The notes under the pieces were generated by a model. That model did no database searches, was not told the origin of the DNA, and saw nothing but the letters and a program-made list of their open reading frames with translations. Below, piece after piece: positions 16,783 to 25,418 of a stretch of DNA of 64,000 nucleotides; the first letter of the stretch is position 1; every line of letters starts with the position of its first letter. Source of the DNA: Cellulomonas sp. SLBN-39 (GTDB lineage: Bacteria > Actinomycetota > Actinomycetes > Actinomycetales > Cellulomonadaceae); NCBI RefSeq assembly GCF_006715865.1, contig NZ_VFOA01000001.1:3286001-3350000 (forward strand), given 5' to 3'. Position numbers and translations under genes: made by a program.

Positions 16783-18039
16783 ATGAGCGAGCAGGACGAC
16801 CGACCGGTGCCCGCGCCCCTGCGTGCGGCGGTGCTGCGGCTCGCGGCGGACGTGCTCGGCGAGGTCGAGGAGGTCCAGGTGCCGGCCTCCCTGCGGGCGG
16901 TGCGCCGCTTCGCGCCACGGCGCCGCGCCGCGGCCGGCGCCGGGCCGCTGTGGGCGGCGCTGCACGAGGACGACGGATTCCGCGCCCGGGTCACGCGGGT
17001 GTGGGCGCTGGGCGACCCCGCCACGGCGCAGCAGCTGGCGGGCGACGAGCGCCCGTCGCCGTCGTGGGCCGCGGCCGCGGGCGCGTGGCTGCTGGGGCAG
17101 GACTGGAGCGCCCTGGTGCCCGCCGCCGAGCCGGTCGAGCCCGACGACGACCGCGCCCTGGAGTCGTCGAGGCGTCAGGTCGAGGACCTGCGCGCCGCCC
17201 TCGGCGTCGCGCGCGAGGGGGAGCGGCTGGCACGCGAGGAGCTGGCTGCCCTGCAGCGCGAGCTGCGCCGGCTGCGCTCGGACGCCGACCGGGCGCGCAG
17301 CGAGGCCCGCCGCACCGGGGAGCGGGCCGCCGCGGACCTCGAGGCCGCCCGGGCCGCTCGGGCCGAGGCCGAGGCCCTGCTCGGCCGCGTGCAGGACGAG
17401 CGCCGGGCGTCGCGGGCCGAGCAGGGCGCGGCCCGCGACGCGGAGCGGGCCGGCCGGCGTCTCGCGGACGCCCGCGTCCGGCTGCTGCTGGACACGCTCG
17501 TCGACGTCACGTCCGGCCTGCGGCACGAGCTCGCCCTGCCGCCCGCGGCCGCGACGCCGGCGGAGCTCGTCGCGCAGGCGCAGGCCGGCGACGCGACCTC
17601 GGCCCGCCCCACGTCCCGGGGGCGGCAGGTCGACGACCCCGCCCTGCTGGACGACCTCCTGCGGCTGCCCCGCGCGCACCTGGTCGTCGACGGCTACAAC
17701 GTCTCCAAGACCGGCTGGCCGGGCCTGTCGCTGGCCGACCAGCGCCGGGTGCTCGTCGACGCCCTCGCCCGGGTGGCCGCGCTCACGGGCGCCGAGGTGA
17801 CGTGCTGCTTCGACGGGCAGGAGGGGCACCGCCCGCCCGCGGCCCACCGGGGCGTGCGCGTGCTGTTCTCGACGGGCGAGATCGCGGACGACCTCCTGCG
17901 CCGCCTCGTCGCCGCGGAACCCCCCGGCCGGGTGCTGGTCGTGGTGACCAGCGACCAGGAGGTCGTCCGCGACGTCGAGGCGGCGGGGGCGTGGGCCGTG
18001 CCGTCCGCGACGCTCGTCGCCCGCGCGCAGCGCTCGTGA
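16783..18039 (+). CDS. NYN-domain (YacP/Rae1-like) putative RNase with coiled coil
   Basis: 418 residues. The N-terminal part (about 1-115) is alpha-helical and of unknown function; residues about 125-230 are a strongly charged coiled coil rich in Arg, Glu and Ala; the C-terminal 150 residues form an NYN nuclease domain with HLVVDGYNVSKTGWPGLSL (metal-binding Asp and Asn), EVTCCFDGQEG and VVTSDQEVVRDVEAAGAW. Bacterial YacP/Rae1 relatives cut mRNA on the ribosome; the acidic residues for a nuclease centre are present. The gene diverges from the exonuclease fusion and converges on the acyl-CoA synthetase. RNA cleavage is inferred from fold. Confidence 0.82.
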   Translation: MSEQDDRPVPAPLRAAVLRLAADVLGEVEEVQVPASLRAVRRFAPRRRAAAGAGPLWAALHEDDGFRARVTRVWALGDPATAQQLAGDERPSPSWAAAAGAWLLGQDWSALVPAAEPVEPDDDRALESSRRQVEDLRAALGVAREGERLAREELAALQRELRRLRSDADRARSEARRTGERAAADLEAARAARAEAEALLGRVQDERRASRAEQGAARDAERAGRRLADARVRLLLDTLVDVTSGLRHELALPPAAATPAELVAQAQAGDATSARPTSRGRQVDDPALLDDLLRLPRAHLVVDGYNVSKTGWPGLSLADQRRVLVDALARVAALTGAEVTCCFDGQEGHRPPAAHRGVRVLFSTGEIADDLLRRLVAAEPPGRVLVVVTSDQEVVRDVEAAGAWAVPSATLVARAQRS

Positions 18040-18088
18040 CACCGCCGCACGCGGACGGGTCGGCCCGCCCGCGTGCGTGCGGGTGTCA
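18037..18088. terminator. Convergent hairpin overlapping both stop codons
   Basis: TGACACC (18037-18043) pairs with GGTGTCA (18082-18088) and an inner 9-bp stem forms between 18046-18054 and 18069-18077. It includes the NYN stop and the acyl-CoA synthetase stop. Confidence 0.5.
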
Positions 18089-19897
18089 GTGCACGGGCGC
18101 GTCCGCGTAGAGCGCGTCGACGTCCGCCGCGAAGTCCTTGAGCACCTCGGCGCGCCGCACGCTGAGCTTGGGCGTGAGGTACCCGTCGGCGATCGTCAGG
18201 TCGCGGTCGAGGATCCGGTACTTGCGGATGGACTCGGCGCGCGAGACGGCCTTGTTGGTGCGCTCGACGGCCTTGTCGAGCGACGCGAGGACGTCCGGGT
18301 CCTTGGCGGCCTCCTCGACGCTCATGGCCGGCTTGCCGTGGGCGGCGAGCCAGCCGGGCACGCCCTCGGGGTCGAGCGTGATGAGCGCGCCGATGAACGG
18401 GCGCTGGTCGCCGACCACGACGACCTGGCTGACCAGGGGGTGCCCGCGCAGGCGGTCCTCGAGCACGGCCGGGGCGACGTTCTTGCCCGCGGCGGTGACG
18501 ATGATCTCCTTCTTGCGGCCCGTGATCCGCAGGAAGCCGTCCTCGTCCAGGGAGCCCAGGTCGCCGGTGCGGAACCACGGGCCGTCCATCGCCTCGGCGG
18601 TCGCGGCCGGGTTGGCGTGGTACCCGCGGAACACCTGGATGCCCTGGATCTCGACCTCGCCGTCGGCGGCGATCCGGATGGCGGTGCCGGGCAGCGGCGG
18701 GCCGACGGTGCCGATCTTGGTGCGGTCGGGCAGGTTGACGGTGGCCGGTGCGGTGGTCTCGGTCAGGCCGTACCCCTCGAGCACCTTCAGCCCGACACCG
18801 CGGTAGAAGTGGCCCAGCCGCTCGCCGAGGGGCGCGCCGCCGGAGATCGCCCACTCGACCTGCCCGCCGAGCACGGCCCGGATCTTCGACAGGACGAGCA
18901 CGTCGGCGACCTTGTGCTGCAGCCGCAGCCACGGGCTGGGACCGCTCGGGGTGTCCAGCGCCCGCGAGTACACGATCGCCGTCTTCGCGGCGCGCTGGAA
19001 GATCGCGCCCTTGCCGCCCGCGGCGGCCTTCTGCTCGGCCGAGTTGTAGACCTTCTCGAACACGCGCGGCACCGACAGGATGAACGTCGGCCGGAACGTG
19101 CCGATGCCCTGGACGAGGGTCTTCGTGTCGGGCCAGTGCCCCAGGACCGCCCCGGCGGGGATCGTCAGCACGTGCACGAAGCGCGCGAAGACGTGCGCCA
19201 GCGGCATGAAGAGCATCGTCCGGGCGTTCGGTGAGCTCACCACCACGCCGAGCTTCTCGACGGCGTTCGTCGTCAGCTCGGCGAAGTTGCCGTGCGTCAG
19301 CTCGACGCCCTTGGGCCGGCCGGTCGTCCCCGAGGTGTAGATGATCGTGGCGACGTCGTCGCGCCGGGCGGCGTGGCGGCGCCGGGCGATCTCGGCGTCG
19401 TCGACCCCTGCCCCGTCCCGCACGAGGGCGTCGACGGCGCCGTCGTCGATGACGAGGACCTCGCGCAGGGTGGGAGCCTGGGCCCGGACCTCGTCGACGA
19501 CGGCGGCGTGCGCCGCGGTCTCGACGACGAGCAGGCTGACGTCCGCGTCGGTGAGGATCCACTCGACCTGCTCGGCCGACGACGTCTCGTACAGCGGCAC
19601 CGGCACGGCACCGGCGGCCCACGTGGCCCAGTCGAGCAGCGACCACTCGTACCGCGTGCGCGACATGATGCCGACGCGGTCCCCGACGGCGACGCCGCGG
19701 GCGACCAGCCCCTTCGCGACGGCCACGATCTGCGCGTCGTACTCGCGCGCGGTCAGGGGCTCCCACGGGGCGTCGTCGGACGCCTTGCGCTCCACGACCG
19801 CCTTGTCGGGGGTGGCGCGCACGCGTGCGGCGAGCAGGTCGTTGAGGTTGTCCGCAGGGTCGGTCTCGACCAGCTGCGGCGTGCGGAACTCCTCCAT
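18086..19897 (-). CDS. Long-chain acyl-CoA synthetase (AMP-binding, FadD15-like)
   Basis: Activates fatty acids to acyl-CoA through an acyl-AMP. The 603 residues contain the AMP-binding P-loop TIIYTSGTTGRPKGVELTH, the A5 motif EGYGLTETTAPA, GPPLPGTAIRI, WFRTGDLGSLDEDGFL and the C-terminal GRKKEIIVTAAGKNVAP (hinge and lysine region). The ATG at 19897 starts the conserved EEFRTPQLVE segment; upstream readings are long GC shadows. Position between the exonuclease fusion and downstream core genes matches fadD15 (Rv2187) in mycobacteria. It faces the NYN gene across a hairpin. Exact chain length cannot be told. Confidence 0.92.
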   Translation of the reverse strand: MEEFRTPQLVETDPADNLNDLLAARVRATPDKAVVERKASDDAPWEPLTAREYDAQIVAVAKGLVARGVAVGDRVGIMSRTRYEWSLLDWATWAAGAVPVPLYETSSAEQVEWILTDADVSLLVVETAAHAAVVDEVRAQAPTLREVLVIDDGAVDALVRDGAGVDDAEIARRRHAARRDDVATIIYTSGTTGRPKGVELTHGNFAELTTNAVEKLGVVVSSPNARTMLFMPLAHVFARFVHVLTIPAGAVLGHWPDTKTLVQGIGTFRPTFILSVPRVFEKVYNSAEQKAAAGGKGAIFQRAAKTAIVYSRALDTPSGPSPWLRLQHKVADVLVLSKIRAVLGGQVEWAISGGAPLGERLGHFYRGVGLKVLEGYGLTETTAPATVNLPDRTKIGTVGPPLPGTAIRIAADGEVEIQGIQVFRGYHANPAATAEAMDGPWFRTGDLGSLDEDGFLRITGRKKEIIVTAAGKNVAPAVLEDRLRGHPLVSQVVVVGDQRPFIGALITLDPEGVPGWLAAHGKPAMSVEEAAKDPDVLASLDKAVERTNKAVSRAESIRKYRILDRDLTIADGYLTPKLSVRRAEVLKDFAADVDALYADAPVH

Positions 19898-20063
19898 CGT
19901 CTGACTCCATCGGCAGGGGGTGGGGTAGGTCACAGGATACGGGACGCAGGGCCCTTGACCAGGGCGCCCGTCCGGGTGGCGGTGCGTCCGTGCCACCCCG
20001 CCGACGCGGTGCGGCACGGGCCACCCGGGACGGTCGGGTGCGCGCGCTCCCACGGCGTGCCGC

Positions 20064-20069
20064 TAGCGT
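20064..20069 (+). promoter_or_regulatory. Candidate -10 of glucokinase
   Basis: TAGCGT lies 51 nt before the glk ATG, leaving a leader with an AGGAGCGAGG ribosome-binding site. Confidence 0.45.
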
Positions 20070-20120
20070 GGGCGCGCGTGCGAGCGACGCACGCCCCCCA
20101 CGTCAGGAGCGAGGAACCTC

Positions 20121-21074
20121 ATGCACGCCATCGGTGTCGACATCGGCGGGACGAAGATCGCGGCCGGGGTCGTCGACGACGAGGGGCGCATCCTCGCCAA
20201 GACGCGCCGTGACACCGACCCCGACGACGTGGCCAGCATCGACGCGGCCATCGCCGACGTCTACCGCGAGCTGACCGTCGACTTCGAGGTGCGCGAGGTG
20301 GGCCTGGCGGCCGCCGGGTTCGTCGCCGCCGACCGCTCGGGCGTGCTCTTCGCGCCGAACATCGCCTGGCGCGACTACCCGCTGCGCGACAGGGTCGCCG
20401 CGCTGATCGACGCGCCCGACGTGCGGATCGTCGTGGAGAACGACGCCAACGCCGCCGGCTGGGCGGAGTTCCGGTACGGCGTCGGCCGCGACGCGCAGGA
20501 CATGGTCCTGCTCACGCTCGGCACCGGTCTGGGCGGTGCCGTCGTCACGAACGGCCGGCTCGTGCGCGGCGCGTGGGGCGTCGCGGCGGAGATCGGCCAC
20601 ATGCGGGTCGTGCCGGGCGGGCACTACTGCGGCTGCGGGCACCAGGGGTGCTGGGAGCAGTACGTGTCGGGGTCGGCGCTCGTGCGCGACGCCCAGGCCG
20701 CCGCGATCTCGCAGCCGGCGCGCGCCCAGCACCTGCTCGACCTCGCCGGCGGCACGTCGGCCGGGATCACGGGGCCCATGGTGACGGCCGCGGCCCAGGC
20801 GGGCGACCCCCTCGCGGTCGACCTCCTCACCGGCCTGGCCACGTGGGTGGGCGAGGGTGCCGCGACCGTCGCCGCGCTGCTCGACCCCGAGCTCTTCGTC
20901 CTCGGCGGCGGCGTCAGCGCCGCGGGCGACCTGCTGCTCGGGCCGGCGCGCGCGGCGTTCGCCGAGCAGCTCTCCGGCCGCGGTCACCGCCCCGAGGCGT
21001 CGATCGTCGTCGCCGCGATGGGCAACGACGCGGGCATGGTGGGCGCTGCGGACCTGGCCCGCGTCCGGGACTGA
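20121..21074 (+). CDS. glk: ROK-family glucokinase
   Basis: Phosphorylates glucose with ATP in the cytosol and, in actinobacteria, takes part in carbon catabolite control. The 317 residues show the ATP-binding VDIGGTKIAAGVVD, sugar-binding VENDANAAGWAEF, LTLGTGLGGAVVTNG, the ROK zinc motif HYCGCGHQGCWEQY and VLGGGVSAAGDLL. There is no N-terminal helix-turn-helix, so it is an enzyme, not a ROK repressor. A strong ribosome-binding site (AGGAGCGAGG) precedes ATG 20121. It corresponds in type to GlkA of Streptomyces. The stop lies 6 nt from the end of the convergent membrane-protein gene, with no visible terminator. Confidence 0.93.
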   Translation: MHAIGVDIGGTKIAAGVVDDEGRILAKTRRDTDPDDVASIDAAIADVYRELTVDFEVREVGLAAAGFVAADRSGVLFAPNIAWRDYPLRDRVAALIDAPDVRIVVENDANAAGWAEFRYGVGRDAQDMVLLTLGTGLGGAVVTNGRLVRGAWGVAAEIGHMRVVPGGHYCGCGHQGCWEQYVSGSALVRDAQAAAISQPARAQHLLDLAGGTSAGITGPMVTAAAQAGDPLAVDLLTGLATWVGEGAATVAALLDPELFVLGGGVSAAGDLLLGPARAAFAEQLSGRGHRPEASIVVAAMGNDAGMVGAADLARVRD

Positions 21075-21080
21075 GGGCGG

Positions 21081-21659
21081 TCAGACGACCGCGCCGGTGT
21101 CGTCGTCGGACGGGTCGCGCCGGTGCGGCATCCGCCACACCAGCAGACCCACCGCGGCGACGAAGACGACCAGGGCGCCGCGCACGAGCAGCGTGGGTGC
21201 GTCGCGCCATCCCAGCGCCACGACGAGCAGGAGCAGGGGCGCGGCCGCGACGGCGACCCACGCCATCGTGAGCAGCGGGTCCCCGCCGAGCACGGGGCCG
21301 GGGTCCGGCGGCACGAAGTGCTCGTGGTCGTCGACGGCGTCCTCGGCCTCGTCGTACTGGGCGGTGCCGTCCCAGTCGCGTCCGGACAGGACCACGGGCC
21401 CGGCCGCGCCGGCCGCGTGGACGGGTTCGTCGCCGGGCGCGTCGTCGCCCGCCCCGCGCCGCGTCCCGGCGTCGCCGTCGTCGCCCAGCCCGAGGTCGAG
21501 GTCACGCAGGTCGTCCAGCCGGGCGACGATCGACGCCCACGCGGCGTCGTGCTCCCCGCCCGGCGCGTGGGGCGGGGGAGAGGCCTCGCCGGGGCCGTCG
21601 GGCCCCTCGGCGGGCGAGCGGTCGTCGGCGCCGGGGGCGTCGTCGGGGCGAGCAGCCAT
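21081..21659 (-). CDS. Small membrane protein of unknown function
   Basis: 192 residues, not recognised. The N-terminal 125 residues are disordered, rich in Asp, Gly, Pro and Ala (acidic), with an AAWASIVARLDDLRDLDL helix near residue 45. Two membrane helices follow (LTMAWVAVAAAPLLLLVVAL and LVVFVAAVGLLVWRM), and the tail ends RRDPSDDDTGAVV. Predicted topology puts both ends in the cytosol. The ATG at 21659 sits 6 nt after TAGAGT on its strand, a leaderless pattern. It converges on glk and diverges from plsC. Confidence 0.65.
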   Translation of the reverse strand: MAARPDDAPGADDRSPAEGPDGPGEASPPPHAPGGEHDAAWASIVARLDDLRDLDLGLGDDGDAGTRRGAGDDAPGDEPVHAAGAAGPVVLSGRDWDGTAQYDEAEDAVDDHEHFVPPDPGPVLGGDPLLTMAWVAVAAAPLLLLVVALGWRDAPTLLVRGALVVFVAAVGLLVWRMPHRRDPSDDDTGAVV

Positions 21660-21665
21660 GTGAGC

Positions 21666-21671
21666 ACTCTA
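21666..21671 (-). promoter_or_regulatory. Leaderless-type -10 of the small membrane protein gene
   Basis: Minus-strand TAGAGT, 6 nt, then ATG at 21659. Confidence 0.55.
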
Positions 21672-21773
21672 GAGTCGGACCGGACGTGCCGACCCGGTGC
21701 ACCCGCACCGTCGGTGCGACGGACGGCACGCTGGCACGCGGACGGGCGCCCCCCGGGCCGTCGGTGAGGAGAG

Positions 21774-22568
21774 ATGTTGTTCTACTGGTTGATGAAGCGG
21801 GTCTTCGTCGGGCCGCTGCTGCGGCTGGTCTACCGGCCGTGGGTGCGCGGTGCGCAGCACGTCCCGGGCGACGGGCCGGCGATCATGGCCAGCAACCATC
21901 TCGCCGTCATCGACTCGTTCTTCCTGCCCCTCGTGCTCGACCGCGAGATCGTCTTCATCGGCAAGCAGGAGTACTTCACCGGTCGCGGTCTCAAGGGCCG
22001 GATGACCGCGGGGTTCATGCGCGGCGTCGGCACGATCCCCGTCGACCGCGGCGGCGGCAAGGCCAGCGAGGCCGCGTTGCGCACGGGCCTGCGCCGCCTG
22101 CAGGAGGGCGGGCTCTTCGGCATCTACCCCGAGGGCACGCGCAGCCCCGACGGGCGCCTGTACCGCGGCAAGACGGGCATCGCGCGGCTCGCGCTGGAGT
22201 CCGGCGCCCCCGTGGTCCCGGTGGCCATGGTCGGCACCGGCGTCGCCCAGCCGATGGGCCGTCGCATCCCCAAGATCATGCGGATCGGCATCGTCATCGG
22301 CGAGCCCATGGACTTCAGCCGCTACCGCGGCATGGAGAACGACCGGTTCATCCTGCGCTCGGTCACCGACGAGATCATGTACGCGATCATGAGCCTGTCG
22401 GGCCAGGAGTACGCGGACGTCTACGCCGCGACGCAGAAGGCCCGGATCGCCACGGGGCACCCCGCGGCCGCCACCCCCGGGGAGCGCCTGCCGGCCGCCC
22501 CGGGCGGGCGCCCGGTGCCCGATGTCCAGGTTCCGGTCCCGCCGGAGGACGGCCCCGCGCCTGCGTAG
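21774..22568 (+). CDS. plsC: 1-acyl-sn-glycerol-3-phosphate acyltransferase (PlsC family)
   Basis: Acylates lysophosphatidate to phosphatidate at the inner membrane face. The 264 residues carry the acyltransferase box NHLAVIDSFF (catalytic His and Asp, HX4D), the Phe-Ile-Gly-Lys block, FGIYPEGTRSPDG and VVPVAMVGT. A basic, hydrophobic N-terminal stretch (LFYWLMKRVFVGPLLRLVY) probably tethers it. The C-terminal 40 residues are Pro-rich and unconserved. ATG 21774 is preceded by GTGAGGAGAG. M. tuberculosis has a related gene (Rv2182c) close to aroG, so this neighbourhood is conserved. Confidence 0.92.
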   Translation: MLFYWLMKRVFVGPLLRLVYRPWVRGAQHVPGDGPAIMASNHLAVIDSFFLPLVLDREIVFIGKQEYFTGRGLKGRMTAGFMRGVGTIPVDRGGGKASEAALRTGLRRLQEGGLFGIYPEGTRSPDGRLYRGKTGIARLALESGAPVVPVAMVGTGVAQPMGRRIPKIMRIGIVIGEPMDFSRYRGMENDRFILRSVTDEIMYAIMSLSGQEYADVYAATQKARIATGHPAAATPGERLPAAPGGRPVPDVQVPVPPEDGPAPA

Positions 22569-22763
22569 GATGACCGAGGCCCCGGACGCGTTCCGGGCCC
22601 GTGCCGTGCCCCGTCGGGCGCGTGCCCGACGTGACCGCCGCCCGACCTCGTCGCGGACCCGGACCTCGGTCCCGGCCCCGGCCCCGGACCGCGCGGCACG
22701 CTGGGCCCGCCGCGCCGCGGGCGTGGCTGTTCCTTGTGCTCGTCCAACGAGAGGTGTGTCCCC

Positions 22764-23984
22764 ATGTCGGTCCGTCGCGTCGCCCTCCTGACCGCCGGCG
22801 GTTTCGCTCCGTGCCTGTCGTCCGCCGTCGGCGGGCTCATCGAGCGCTACACCGAGATCGCACCCGAGGTCGAGATCATCGCCTACCAGCACGGCTACCA
22901 CGGCCTGCTGCGGGGCGACAAGATCGTCATCACCCCCGAGGTCCGTGCCCAGGCCGGTGTGCTGCACCGCTTCGGCGGCTCGCCGATCGGCAACTCGCGC
23001 GTCAAGCTCACCAACGCCAAGGACTGCGTCAAGCGCGGTCTGGTGGCCGAGGGCCAGGACCCGCTGCAGGTGGCGGCCGAGCAGCTGAAGGCCGACGGCG
23101 TCGACGTGCTGCACACCATCGGCGGTGACGACACCAACACCACCGCGGCCGACCTCGCCGCGTACCTCGCGGACAACGGCTACGGCCTGACGGTCGTCGG
23201 CCTGCCCAAGACGATCGACAACGACGTCGTCCCGATCAAGCAGTCGCTCGGCGCGTGGACCGCCGCCGAGGAGGCCGCCGGGTTCGCGGCGAACATCATC
23301 GGCGAGCACCGCTCGGGCCCGCGCATGCTCATCGTCCACGAGGTCATGGGTCGGCACTGCGGGTGGCTCACGGCCGCCGCGGCGGCCGAGTACCGTCGCT
23401 GGCTCGACCAGCAGGAGTGGGTCCCGGGCATCGGCCTGTCGCGCGAGCGCTGGGACGTGCACGCCGTCTTCCTGCCCGAGCTCGCGCTCGACATCGACGC
23501 CGAGGCCGAGCGCCTCAAGGCGATCATGGACAGCCAGGGCAACGTGAACATCTTCCTGTCCGAGGGCGCGGGCATGCACGAGATCGTCGAGCAGCTCGAG
23601 GCCGCCGGCGAGACCGTCGAGCGCGACCCGTTCGGGCACGTCAAGCTCGACACGATCAACCCCGGCCAGTGGTTCGCGAAGCAGTTCGCGGCCAAGCTCG
23701 GCGCGGAGAAGACCATGGTCCAGAAGTCGGGGTACTACTCCCGTGCCGCCGCGGCGAACGCCGAGGACCTGCGCCTCATCAAGTCGATGACCGACCTGGC
23801 CGTCGAGTGCGCGCTGCGGGGCGAGGCCGGCGTCATCGGCCACGACGAGGAGCAGGGCGACCGCCTGCGCGCCATCGAGTTCCCCCGCATCGCCGGCGGC
23901 AAGGCGTTCGACGTCTCCCAGCCGTGGTTCGGTGCGCTCCTGCAGGACATCGGCCAGCAGCTCGTCCCGGCGAGCCACGCATGA
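22764..23984 (+). CDS. pfkA: 6-phosphofructokinase, PPi-type residues
   Basis: Phosphorylates fructose 6-phosphate. The 406 residues contain HTIGGDDTNTTA and LPKTIDNDVVP: the Asp of GGDD and the Lys of PKTIDND replace the Gly residues of ATP-dependent enzymes and are the known determinants for pyrophosphate use. Other family features: GGSPIGNSR, MGRHCGWLTAAAAAEYRR, FLSEGAGMHEIV, KSGYYSRAAAA. The ATG at 22764 has GAGAGGTG upstream. A 195-nt gap separates it from plsC and may hold a leader. Its TGA overlaps the DAHP synthase ATG (ATGA, 23981-23984), coupling glycolysis to the shikimate entry. PPi specificity is predicted, not shown. Confidence 0.92.
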   Translation: MSVRRVALLTAGGFAPCLSSAVGGLIERYTEIAPEVEIIAYQHGYHGLLRGDKIVITPEVRAQAGVLHRFGGSPIGNSRVKLTNAKDCVKRGLVAEGQDPLQVAAEQLKADGVDVLHTIGGDDTNTTAADLAAYLADNGYGLTVVGLPKTIDNDVVPIKQSLGAWTAAEEAAGFAANIIGEHRSGPRMLIVHEVMGRHCGWLTAAAAAEYRRWLDQQEWVPGIGLSRERWDVHAVFLPELALDIDAEAERLKAIMDSQGNVNIFLSEGAGMHEIVEQLEAAGETVERDPFGHVKLDTINPGQWFAKQFAAKLGAEKTMVQKSGYYSRAAAANAEDLRLIKSMTDLAVECALRGEAGVIGHDEEQGDRLRAIEFPRIAGGKAFDVSQPWFGALLQDIGQQLVPASHA

Positions 23985-25333
23985 GCGTCGAGCCGGACCC
24001 GCGGGTGGTCGCGGGCCTCGACGCGTGGGAGCAGCTGCAGGCGGCCCAGCAGCCGAGCTGGCCCGACGCCGTCGAGGTCCGACGGGTGCGGGACCGGCTC
24101 GCGACCCTGCCCCCGCTCGTCTTCGCCGGCGAGGCGGACGCCCTGCGCGCGCAGCTGGCGGCCGCCTCGCGCGGCGAGGCGTTCCTGCTGCAGGGCGGTG
24201 ACTGCGCCGAGACGTTCGCCGAGGCCACCGCGGACAACATCCGCAACAAGGTCAAGACCATCCTGCAGATGGCGGTCGTGCTCACGTACGGCGCCAGCCT
24301 GCCGGTGATCAAGATGGGGCGGATGGCGGGGCAGTACGCGAAGCCGCGCTCGTCGGACGCCGAGACGCGTGACGGCGTGACGCTGCCGGCGTTCCGTGGC
24401 GACATCATCAACGACCACGCGTTCACCGAGCAGGCCCGCACGCCGGACCCGCAGCGGCTGCTCGAGGCGTACCACACGTCCGCGTCGACGCTGAACCTCA
24501 TCCGGGCGTTCACGACCGGCGGGTTCGCGTCCCTGCTGCGCGTGCACGAGTGGAACCGCGGCTTCACGGCCAACCCCGCGTACGCGCGGTACGAGGAGAT
24601 CGCCGCGGAGATCGACCGGGCCATCCGCTTCATGGCCGCGTGCGGCGCGGACGTGGACGCGCTGCGCACCGTCGACTTCTTCGCCAGCCACGAGGGCCTG
24701 CTGCTGGACTACGAGCGGCCCCTGACGCGCATCGACTCGCGCACGGGCCTGCCCTACGACTGCTCGGGCCACTTCCTGTGGGTCGGGGAGCGCACGCGCC
24801 AGCTCGACGGGGCGCACGTCGACTACTTCTCGCGCGTGCAGAACCCGATCGGCGTCAAGCTCGGACCCACCACGTCCGGCGACGACGCGATCGCGCTGAT
24901 GGACCGGCTCAACCCGACCGGCACCCCCGGGCGCCTGACGTTCATCACGCGCATGGGGGCCGGCAAGGTCCGCGACCTGCTGCCCGCGCTCGTCGAGAAG
25001 GTCACCGCCGACGGTCGACCCGTGACCTGGGTGTGCGACCCGATGCACGGCAACGGCATCACGACCCCGAGCGGCTACAAGACGCGCCGGTTCAGCGACG
25101 TGATGGACGAGGTCGCCGGCTTCTTCGAGGTGCACCGCAGCCTCGGCACCGTGCCCGGCGGCCTGCACATCGAGCTCACCGGCGACGACGTCACCGAGGT
25201 GCTCGGCGGCGGCGAGGAGATCGACGAGGCGGGCCTGGCCCGTCGCTACGAGACCCTCGTCGACCCGCGCCTGAACCACCAGCAGTCGCTGGAGCTCGCG
25301 TTCCAGGTGGTGGAGCTCCTCCGCCGCGCCTGA
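23981..25333 (+). CDS. aroG: Class II 3-deoxy-7-phosphoheptulonate (DAHP) synthase
   Basis: Condenses phosphoenolpyruvate and erythrose 4-phosphate, the first shikimate step. The 450 residues are of the plant-like class II type: FLLQGGDCAETFAE (metal Cys), MGRMAGQYAKPRS, FRGDIINDHAF, FFASHEGLLLDYE, GPTTSGDD, WVCDPMHGNGITTPSGYKTR and GGLHIELTGDDVTEVLGG. It is translationally coupled to pfkA (ATGA). In mycobacteria aroG (Rv2178c) neighbours pknL, as it does the PASTA kinase here. A 20-bp perfect hairpin ends the transcript. Feedback by aromatic amino acids is known for the family; no leader peptide is seen. Confidence 0.95.
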   Translation: MSVEPDPRVVAGLDAWEQLQAAQQPSWPDAVEVRRVRDRLATLPPLVFAGEADALRAQLAAASRGEAFLLQGGDCAETFAEATADNIRNKVKTILQMAVVLTYGASLPVIKMGRMAGQYAKPRSSDAETRDGVTLPAFRGDIINDHAFTEQARTPDPQRLLEAYHTSASTLNLIRAFTTGGFASLLRVHEWNRGFTANPAYARYEEIAAEIDRAIRFMAACGADVDALRTVDFFASHEGLLLDYERPLTRIDSRTGLPYDCSGHFLWVGERTRQLDGAHVDYFSRVQNPIGVKLGPTTSGDDAIALMDRLNPTGTPGRLTFITRMGAGKVRDLLPALVEKVTADGRPVTWVCDPMHGNGITTPSGYKTRRFSDVMDEVAGFFEVHRSLGTVPGGLHIELTGDDVTEVLGGGEEIDEAGLARRYETLVDPRLNHQQSLELAFQVVELLRRA

Positions 25334-25341
25334 CCGGCACC

Positions 25342-25385
25342 GACGACGCAGGCCCCGGACCGCACGGTCCGGGGCCTGCGTCGTC
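25342..25385. terminator. Bidirectional 20-bp hairpin between aroG and the PASTA kinase
   Basis: 25342-25361 is the exact reverse complement of 25366-25385, with a GCAC loop. It is the longest perfect stem I found in the window and lacks a T-tract. Confidence 0.8.
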
Positions 25386-25418
25386 CTCGGGGCCCTGCGT
25401 GCGGCGCGCCGAGGTCGG

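Noticed and set aside
22566-22571. TAGGAT as promoter of pfkA
   Set aside because: Overlaps the plsC stop, no -35, and would leave a 190-nt leader; unsupported.
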